From positions 1 through 64,000 of the forward strand of contig CAZIAK010000026.1 in assembly GCA_964537035.1 (NCBI GenBank): a stretch of 64,000 bases of DNA, written 5' to 3'. A program made the translations under genes and the position numbers. The notes beneath the pieces are model-generated. The model did not search any database and had not been told where the DNA came from. It worked only from the letters and a program-made list of their open reading frames with translations. Positions 58,832 through 64,000 of this stretch are shown one piece after another. Positions within the stretch are counted from its first letter, which is position 1; each line of letters starts with the position of its first letter. The DNA comes from CAZIAK01 sp964537035. GTDB taxonomy: Bacteria; Planctomycetota; B15-G4.

Positions 58832-59896
58832 TTGAAGGCGTTGGTCACCGGCGGCGGAGGCTTCTTGGGTGGCGCCATCGTGCGCCAGCTCCTGGCCCGA
58901 GGTGACGAGGTGTGGTCGTTCGCTCGGGGGGACTATCCCGAACTGAAGACCCAGGGCGTGCGCGTCCTGCGGGGCGACCTGGCCCGTGCGGGCGACGTCG
59001 ATCGGTGCATCGCCGAGGCCGCCGGGCAGGGCTGCGAGGCGGTCTTCCACGTGGCGGCCCTGGCGGGCTCGTGGGGTCCTCTGTCGGCCTATGGTGCGGT
59101 GAACGTCGACGGCACTGCACACGTCCTCGCAGCCTGTCGAGAGCATGGGCTGGGGCGGATGGTCTACACGTCTTCGCCCAGCGTGGTCCTGTGTGGTCGT
59201 GATGTGGAGGGCTGCGATGAGTCCCTGCCCTATCCCGCTCACTGGTTGGCCCACTACCCCGCGACCAAGGCCGTGGCCGAACAGCGGGTGCTGGCGGCGA
59301 ACGACGGCGAGCTGGCCACGGTGTCTCTGCGCCCCCATCTGATCTGGGGTCCTGGTGACGGGCATCTGCTGCCGCGCCTGGTGGATCGATCGCGGCGAGG
59401 GCGGCTGCGGCGCATCGGCGCGGGTGACAAGCTCATCGATACCGTCTACATCGACGACGCCGCTCGCGCTCACCTGTTGGCAGACGATCGCTTGCGGGCA
59501 GAGCGCGGGGGGGAGGCCATGGCCTCAGGCGACGAGCGCCGGGATAGCTCCGAGCCCGTGGCTGGTCGTGCCTTCTTCATCACGGCCGACGATCCCATCG
59601 AAACCTGGACCATGGTGAATCATCTGCTCGCCGCCGCGGGTGAGCCGCCCGTGACCAGGAGCGTCTCGGCCAGGGTCGCGCGCAACGCGGGGGCGGTGCT
59701 GGAGTCGATCTGGCGTTTGCTGCGCCTCTCGACCGAGCCGCCCATGACCCGATGGGTGGCCGAAGAGCTCTCGACCTCTCACTGGTTCAACATCTCAGCC
59801 GCACGACGGGACCTGGGCTACGCGCCGCAGGTCTCCCTGGAAGACGGCCTGGCTCGCTTGCAGACCTGGTGCAAAGGCGGGGGGCTGCAGGGGTAG
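58832..59896 (+). CDS. oleD: OleD, NAD(P)H-dependent 2-alkyl-3-ketoacid reductase
   Basis: Encodes 354 residues of the extended short-chain dehydrogenase family. The Rossmann motif VTGGGGFLGGAIV starts the protein, the catalytic Tyr/Lys lie in HYPATKAVAE, and YTSSPSVV holds the Ser. The residues SLRPHLIWGPGDGHLLP match 3-beta-HSD/OleD relatives. It reduces the OleA product to a 2-alkyl-3-hydroxy acid. TTG 58832 is chosen: GAGAGGG lies about 8 nt upstream and the next in-frame starts cut the Rossmann fold. It is 43 nt after OleC, the only wider gap in the operon, and is the last gene. Confidence 0.93.
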   Translation: MKALVTGGGGFLGGAIVRQLLARGDEVWSFARGDYPELKTQGVRVLRGDLARAGDVDRCIAEAAGQGCEAVFHVAALAGSWGPLSAYGAVNVDGTAHVLAACREHGLGRMVYTSSPSVVLCGRDVEGCDESLPYPAHWLAHYPATKAVAEQRVLAANDGELATVSLRPHLIWGPGDGHLLPRLVDRSRRGRLRRIGAGDKLIDTVYIDDAARAHLLADDRLRAERGGEAMASGDERRDSSEPVAGRAFFITADDPIETWTMVNHLLAAAGEPPVTRSVSARVARNAGAVLESIWRLLRLSTEPPMTRWVAEELSTSHWFNISAARRDLGYAPQVSLEDGLARLQTWCKGGGLQG

Positions 59897-59965
59897 CCGC
59901 CCGTGGGGGAAGCCGTCTCGATTCGTGCTCGGCGTGCGATCCTTCGCCACACCAAGTGGCCGGGG

Positions 59966-61870
59966 CTACTGGACCTCGAAGCCCCACAGGTTGGTCACCG
60001 AGTCGCCTGCGCCAGTGCCGTCGAGTCCGATGGCCTGGAGGGGCAAGCGCACGCCGACGAGCGACGGGTCGTTGGGGATGACCGTGGGGAAGATGATGTC
60101 ACCGTTGCCATCGATGGGCAGGGGGATGATGAACGCCGGGGGGACGGCCAGGGCGGTCAGGGTGAGGCCCTTGATGGCGTAGAGCTGTTCAATCGCCGCA
60201 ACGATCAGCCAGCCTGTGCTCGCCGTGCTGGGCAGGTTGACGTCGATGGTGGTCAGCTGCAGCAAGGAAGTGGGGTTGGGCGACGTGGTGATCGTGCCCG
60301 TCCAGGCCGGATTCGAGATCACGTGGGCATCGAGCGTGGCACCGACGTCGACGTCGACGAGGAGCGAGTTGGTCAGAACCTGCGAGTCGACCAGGGTGAT
60401 CAGGTTGCCCGTGGTCGCGTCGACCAGATAGCTGGGGGTCTGGTCAAAGCCGGTGAGGTGCAGCTTGAACGCCCTGTCGTCATTGTTGGTGGCCGTGACG
60501 CGCACCGGCGAGATGCCCGTGATGCCTGCGAGCGAGGCGTCGAGGAAGACGTCAGACGCGTTGCTCACGTTGCTGACCGTCATCGATCCGAGGAGTGTGT
60601 CGGCGACGCCGTCGATGTAGGTGAACTCCTCGACAGTCTGTTGCAGAGTCGCGGCCCAGGAGATCCTGCCGCCCAGATCCTGCATGGCGTCGAACGCCGC
60701 GGGGTAGCGGTTGGCGGTGACGCTGCCGAAGAAGTCGAGCATCTCGTCCTCTTCAAGCACGGCCCAGGAGTGGGGTGCGGGCAGGCCGCTGTCCGGGTCG
60801 ACGGTGCCGACCTTGACGTTCTTCATGGTCGTGGCGCCCTGGGCCATGAGCAGCTGCTCGAACTCGTCGGTGGCCCCCCTGACCTGCACCAGCGTGTCGT
60901 CGATGTCGTAGGTCATGTAGGTGGGCGGGTACTCAAGGTTGCTGCCCATGGATTGGACCGGATCGAGCGTGCCTGGCAGGGGCGGGTAGGTGAACGGGTC
61001 GAAGTAGACCGCGCTGGCCTGGATGTAGTTGAAAGGCTCCTGGTTCGGATTGCCTTCGAAGTTGAAGGTGTTCTCAAGCCAGCCTTGCAGGGCGGCGTCA
61101 CCGAGGATCCAGCTCTGGGTGATGTCGAGGGTGGGGCTGACCACACCCAAGGCAGCGATCATCATGTCGTCCGGGTCACGATGGCGGCTGGCGAAGTTCG
61201 CGCTCACACCGCCACCCATGGAGAAACCGACCATGTAGATGCGGTCTTCGTCCACGTCGAAGTTGTCGATCATCCATTGGATCGTGACTTCGATGTGCTG
61301 CTGGCAGATGGGTGAGCCGAAGAGCTTGTCGTCGATGCCAGTGGGAGCCAGGTAGAACATGTCCCGGGCGTTGGCTTCTTCGTCCAGGGTGGTGGCGGGG
61401 CCCACGCTGTTCGCCGAGGAGCCAAAGCCGTGGTAGGCCACGAGCAGGGGCAGGTCCGAGCCGCCGGGGGTGTAGCTCACGGGCAGCTGGTACTTGAAGA
61501 TCTCGGGCAGGGACGTGCCGGTGCCGCCGGGGCCGGAGGGGATGAACCCGTCCATCATGATCGGGCCGGTGCCTTCGGTGGCCGGGTCGACTCCGTCCCC
61601 CACGGGGACACGGTCGGCGAAGACGATCGAGTCGAGAGGGCTGTCGGCGGTGAGTGGCGGCAAGGGCGCCATGCCAAGGTCGCCGGTCAGCGCGATGCGT
61701 GCGGCGCGATGGGCCGCGTCCACAGCATCAAGGACCGGCTTGTCGTCCACCAACTGAGCGGACACGGGCAACACCAACGGCCAAGCAAGCAGCAGAGAAG
61801 CAATGATCATGACGGTGACGACGCTGAGAGAGAAGAGTGCCCTGGGGAGGGGCGAAGGTTGCGGGGTCAT
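59966..61870 (-). CDS. Secreted esterase / depolymerase-like alpha/beta hydrolase
   Basis: Encodes 634 residues. A long signal peptide (FSLSVVTVMIIASLLLAWPLVLPVSAQ) precedes a LpqC/poly(3-hydroxybutyrate) depolymerase-like hydrolase: LLVAYHGFGSS (oxyanion region), Ser217 in GFSMGGG, DIDDTLV (Asp candidate) and PHSW (His). After about 430 come two beta-rich domains; the last ~90 residues (WLIVAAIEQLYAIKGLTL, VRLPLQAIGLDGTGAG) resemble C-terminal domains of planctomycete secreted proteins. Substrate unknown; it could be a polyester or ester polysaccharide. It converges with oleD (69 nt between the stops). Confidence 0.8.
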   Translation of the reverse strand: MTPQPSPLPRALFSLSVVTVMIIASLLLAWPLVLPVSAQLVDDKPVLDAVDAAHRAARIALTGDLGMAPLPPLTADSPLDSIVFADRVPVGDGVDPATEGTGPIMMDGFIPSGPGGTGTSLPEIFKYQLPVSYTPGGSDLPLLVAYHGFGSSANSVGPATTLDEEANARDMFYLAPTGIDDKLFGSPICQQHIEVTIQWMIDNFDVDEDRIYMVGFSMGGGVSANFASRHRDPDDMMIAALGVVSPTLDITQSWILGDAALQGWLENTFNFEGNPNQEPFNYIQASAVYFDPFTYPPLPGTLDPVQSMGSNLEYPPTYMTYDIDDTLVQVRGATDEFEQLLMAQGATTMKNVKVGTVDPDSGLPAPHSWAVLEEDEMLDFFGSVTANRYPAAFDAMQDLGGRISWAATLQQTVEEFTYIDGVADTLLGSMTVSNVSNASDVFLDASLAGITGISPVRVTATNNDDRAFKLHLTGFDQTPSYLVDATTGNLITLVDSQVLTNSLLVDVDVGATLDAHVISNPAWTGTITTSPNPTSLLQLTTIDVNLPSTASTGWLIVAAIEQLYAIKGLTLTALAVPPAFIIPLPIDGNGDIIFPTVIPNDPSLVGVRLPLQAIGLDGTGAGDSVTNLWGFEVQ

Positions 61871-62076
61871 GGAACGATGGCAGCCCCCCAGCTGCCTCGG
61901 GATCGCTCATGGGCCCCTCCGGGTGACCTCAGGCTACCCGAGGTTCTTCAAACCGGCCAGAGACCATATGGACAGGAGCCCCCGGGTCTCGGATGGATAC
62001 ATGACGAGGTGGGCGGCTGACCCGGGCGCTGGCGGACTGCTCTGAGCGGCTCTTGCCGGGGGCTGGCCGCGGCCTT

Positions 62077-62502
62077 CTAGGCAGGGGCCGCGAGGGTGCC
62101 GCCTCGCTCATTAAACCCGACCTCGAAGTCTGAATTCAAAGATATGGTCACAGAGGTCGTTGAAGGCGCCAAACGGCGTTCAGTGCGCCTGCCCGGTCGG
62201 GGAGCATGGGCAGGGTCAAAGTCGGCCTGGTCTGGAGGCAGGGTGTAGTCGAAGACCGTCGAGGCCAACACCTTGGGCTCGTTGACCAGGGGCAGCTCTA
62301 CCAGGACTCCAGGCCGTGTGGGCTGGCCAGCGTCGCGAGGGTCAAAGAAGACGGGGTTCCCGCCCCTCGGGTCGAGCTCGTAGCTGCCGCCGGCGGGCAC
62401 CGTGAGGGCAGCCTGGGCCAACCGCCGCTGGCCCGCCTTGGTCTCGACCATGAGGTACGGGACCAGCGGTCGGCCGGTCCTGTTCTGGATCGTGATACGC
62501 AT
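62077..62502 (-). CDS. Small protein of unknown function
   Basis: Encodes 141 residues. Beta-rich N-terminal part (MRITIQNRTGRPLVPYLMVE, then a strand pair and LDPRGGNPVFFDP), a Pro/Arg linker (HAPRPGRRTERR) and a strand-rich tail. I do not recognise the family. It has no signal peptide. ATG 62502 is chosen over 62508 because GGAAG lies about 8 nt upstream; the GC-rich third codon positions support coding. It stands alone between an esterase gene and the ABC transporter. Confidence 0.6.
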   Translation of the reverse strand: MRITIQNRTGRPLVPYLMVETKAGQRRLAQAALTVPAGGSYELDPRGGNPVFFDPRDAGQPTRPGVLVELPLVNEPKVLASTVFDYTLPPDQADFDPAHAPRPGRRTERRLAPSTTSVTISLNSDFEVGFNERGGTLAAPA

Positions 62503-62973
62503 GATCATCTTCCGAAAGCTGCCTTCACCGGAAAGAGCAGGGTCTGTCGTGGCGAGATGTGTCACCAGCGCCCCTGCCTTGCCAGCGGTACGTCTACGCG
62601 CCCCCGCGCTCACCCGACCAATGCTCAGCAGAGACTCTACACGGTTTTTGCAGGCGATTGCCCCAATCTTCTCTGTTGTAGGCGGGATCGCGACAGCCCT
62701 CGCAGAAGCGCTTGCGGACTCACTTGATGCGAGTGACGTAGAGCAGATTCATCAGGTGACATTGATAGATGATGTTCTGCACACAATTCAGGCATGACGA
62801 GTCGATCTCGATGCGCGACTGCAACGCAAGGACGGCAGCGGAGGGCGTTCCCAGGCGGCGCGCCGGGGAGCTGTCCGCGCTATCATGGGCGATTCGCCGG
62901 ACCTGGCTGCTGACCCTGTGCCCGGCCGCCTCCCCCGCTCGTCCCGCCACCTGCCCCGGTCTTCGCTGTCGTC
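62503..62973. other. Intergenic region with an AT-richer patch
   Basis: About 470 nt between the divergent unknown gene and the ABC transporter. The part from 62620 to 62800 is clearly less GC-rich than its surroundings and holds a possible small ORF (62621-62797). The remainder shows no recognised element; a promoter for the ABC operon should lie in its right half. Confidence 0.5.
62621..62797 (+). CDS. Possible small protein (58 residues), doubtful
   Basis: An ATG-started frame gives a protein-like sequence: a hydrophobic stretch FLQAIAPIFSVVGGIATALAEAL followed by an acidic helix-like tail (DSLDASDVEQIHQVTLIDDVL). Codon third positions are about half G/C, unlike neighbouring genes, and no ribosome-binding site is evident. 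It may be a transferred or fast-evolving small gene, or chance. An overlapping minus-strand frame of similar length also exists. Confidence 0.25.
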   Translation: MLSRDSTRFLQAIAPIFSVVGGIATALAEALADSLDASDVEQIHQVTLIDDVLHTIQA

Positions 62974-63711
62974 ATGAGCTCTCCTTCACCGTCGACACTC
63001 CGACCCTGCGTCGAGATCGAACAGCTCACCAAGCTCTACCACCTGGGCGGCGAGGTGGTGGCTGCTCTCGACGGCCTCGACCTGACCATTGCCTACGGGG
63101 AGCACGTGGCCGTGGTGGGCTCGTCGGGCAGCGGCAAGTCGACCCTGTTGCAGATCCTGGGTTGCCTCGACAGCCCGACGTCGGGTACCTACCGCCTGGA
63201 CGGCCTGGCCGTGGGGCAGCTGTCAGAGTCGAGCCTGGCCGAGGTGCGCAACCGACGGATCGGCTTCGTGTTTCAGGGCTTTCACCTGCTGCCCCGGGCC
63301 ACGGCCCGCCGCAACGTGGAGCTGCCCCTGGTCTACGGCGGTGAGTCTGCGGCGTTCCGTCGGGAGCGGGCCAGCGAGGCCTTGGAGCGGGTCGGGCTGG
63401 GCGACCGCATGAACCACCGCCCCGACCAGCTTTCCGGGGGACAGCGGCAACGCGTGGCGATCGCTCGAGCCCTGGTGACCGAACCGGCGATCCTGCTGGC
63501 GGACGAACCCACGGGCAATCTCGATTCACGGACAGGCGCCGAGATTCTCGACCTGTTCGACGAGTTGGCCGGCCCGGCCCGGGCCTTGATCATGGTCACC
63601 CACGACCCGGCCCTGGCTCGACGGGCCCAGCGTTTGGTGGCCCTGTCTGATGGCCATCTCGCCTTCGACGGCCCACCATCCGAACACGTCACAGAGGTGT
63701 TGCACTCATGA
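62974..63711 (+). CDS. ABC transporter ATP-binding protein (MacB/LolD type)
   Basis: Encodes 245 residues. Walker A GSSGSGKST, Q-loop GFVFQGFHLLPRATARRNVELPL (the family's FQxFxLLP pattern), signature LSGGQRQR, Walker B ILLADEPTGNLD and H-loop VTHDP. This set is typical of MacB/LolD/FtsE-type ATPases that drive periplasmic mechanotransmission exporters. The stop overlaps the start of the adaptor gene by 4 nt, so the operon is probably ATPase, adaptor, permease. The permease would lie beyond the window. Confidence 0.95.
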   Translation: MSSPSPSTLRPCVEIEQLTKLYHLGGEVVAALDGLDLTIAYGEHVAVVGSSGSGKSTLLQILGCLDSPTSGTYRLDGLAVGQLSESSLAEVRNRRIGFVFQGFHLLPRATARRNVELPLVYGGESAAFRRERASEALERVGLGDRMNHRPDQLSGGQRQRVAIARALVTEPAILLADEPTGNLDSRTGAEILDLFDELAGPARALIMVTHDPALARRAQRLVALSDGHLAFDGPPSEHVTEVLHS

Positions 63712-64000
63712 ATGATCTCTCGCCCGGCCGTCGACGCAGCCGAGAACGTGGGGGCGCCTTCATGGGAGTCCTGGTGACGGGTAGCCTGCTGGGCCTGGGC
63801 GCCATGGGCTGGTGGTTCTCCCGAGGCGGCGGGGACGCAGGGGCCCTTGACCCCGACCGCATGGTCTCCGTGGTGCGCCGAGAGGTCATCGATGCGGTGA
63901 CTGCGGCGGGCCGGGTCGAACCCCTGGCCCGCGTGGCGGTGATGAGCAGAGCCAGCGGCATCCTCGAAGTCCTCCATGTCGACGAGGGCGACGTGGTCAC
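63708..64000 (+). CDS. MacA/HlyD-type periplasmic adaptor (5' part only)
   Basis: The first 97 residues are present. A short basic stretch (SPGRRRSRERGG), one transmembrane anchor (FMGVLVTGSLLGLGAMGWWFS), then REVIDAVTAAGRVEPLARVAVMSRASGILEVLHVDEGDVV, which is the first beta-barrel/lipoyl half of membrane-fusion proteins. It would bridge the ABC transporter to an outer-membrane channel. Truncated by the window end. Confidence 0.87.
   Translation, partial: MNDLSPGRRRSRERGGAFMGVLVTGSLLGLGAMGWWFSRGGGDAGALDPDRMVSVVRREVIDAVTAAGRVEPLARVAVMSRASGILEVLHVDEGDVV

Noticed and set aside
57016..58878. A 620-codon minus-strand frame opposite OleC
   Set aside because: OleC shows complete adenylate-forming motifs; the antisense product has only His/Gly/Arg-rich low-complexity sequence.
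59903..61315. A 470-codon plus-strand frame opposite the secreted esterase
   Set aside because: The minus-strand gene has a signal peptide and GFSMGGG hydrolase motif, while the plus-strand frame is Gly/Val/Asp-rich without known features.

Overview
The window is a GC-rich bacterial chromosome segment, most likely from a Planctomycetota species. Pointers are a Hanks-type kinase with a DWG (not DFG) loop fused to a transmembrane segment and WD40 repeats, an ECF sigma factor, a large CcsA-like protein with a ResB partner, a short SecG, and a secreted esterase whose C-terminal domain resembles those on planctomycete secreted proteins. Myxococcota is the main alternative because the PUFA synthase has the myxobacterial layout. 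The assignment is inferred from family resemblance only. I saw no tRNA, rRNA, CRISPR array or insertion sequence. One 100-N assembly gap lies inside ftsK. 

Layout. 1-10 kb: a partial YVTN propeller, the kinase/WD40 protein, a Fur-family regulator, an ECF sigma factor and a two-gene glycosyltransferase operon. 10-17.6 kb: a GspK-like pseudopilin protein, then a housekeeping run (DAHP synthase, tpiA, secG, yicC, gmk, rpoZ), then a small secreted protein, an SRPBCC protein and a VOC protein. 17.7-32.7 kb, all on the minus strand: a duplicated-domain lipoprotein, ResB, CcsA, a lipoprotein resembling DUF2959, a ferredoxin/FAD/cytochrome-b-like fusion, a 23-CXXCH cytochrome, an outer-membrane beta-barrel, a 7-CXXCH lipoprotein and an 11-CXXCH lipoprotein. 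Together they look like a trans-envelope electron conduit with its own haem-attachment proteins. 33-38.7 kb: ftsK, then a TetR / CMD peroxidase-like / old-yellow-enzyme operon with a NemR-like operator. 

39-59.9 kb is the centrepiece: seven plus-strand genes, six of them consecutive and nearly all overlapping by 4 nt, encoding a complete PUFA synthase (Pfa1 enoyl reductase; Pfa2 KS-AT-4xACP-KR-DH; Pfa3 KS-CLF-AT-DH-DH) followed directly by OleA, OleB, OleC and OleD, the head-to-head olefin pathway. Pfa3 ends without the acyltransferase known from myxobacterial Pfa3. The simplest reading is that polyenoyl chains made by Pfa1-3 are joined in pairs by OleA and converted by OleD, OleC and OleB to a very long polyunsaturated hydrocarbon, related to the C31:9 polyene of Shewanella. 

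60-64 kb: a secreted esterase/depolymerase-like protein, an unknown 141-residue protein, and the start of a MacAB-type ABC export operon that runs off the end. 

At the non-coding level the window holds a 75-bp repeat in front of both the sigma-factor gene and the glycosyltransferase operon, with a faint third match upstream of the Pfa/Ole operon; several long inverted repeats; and an AT-rich palindromic island inside the gspK-like gene.
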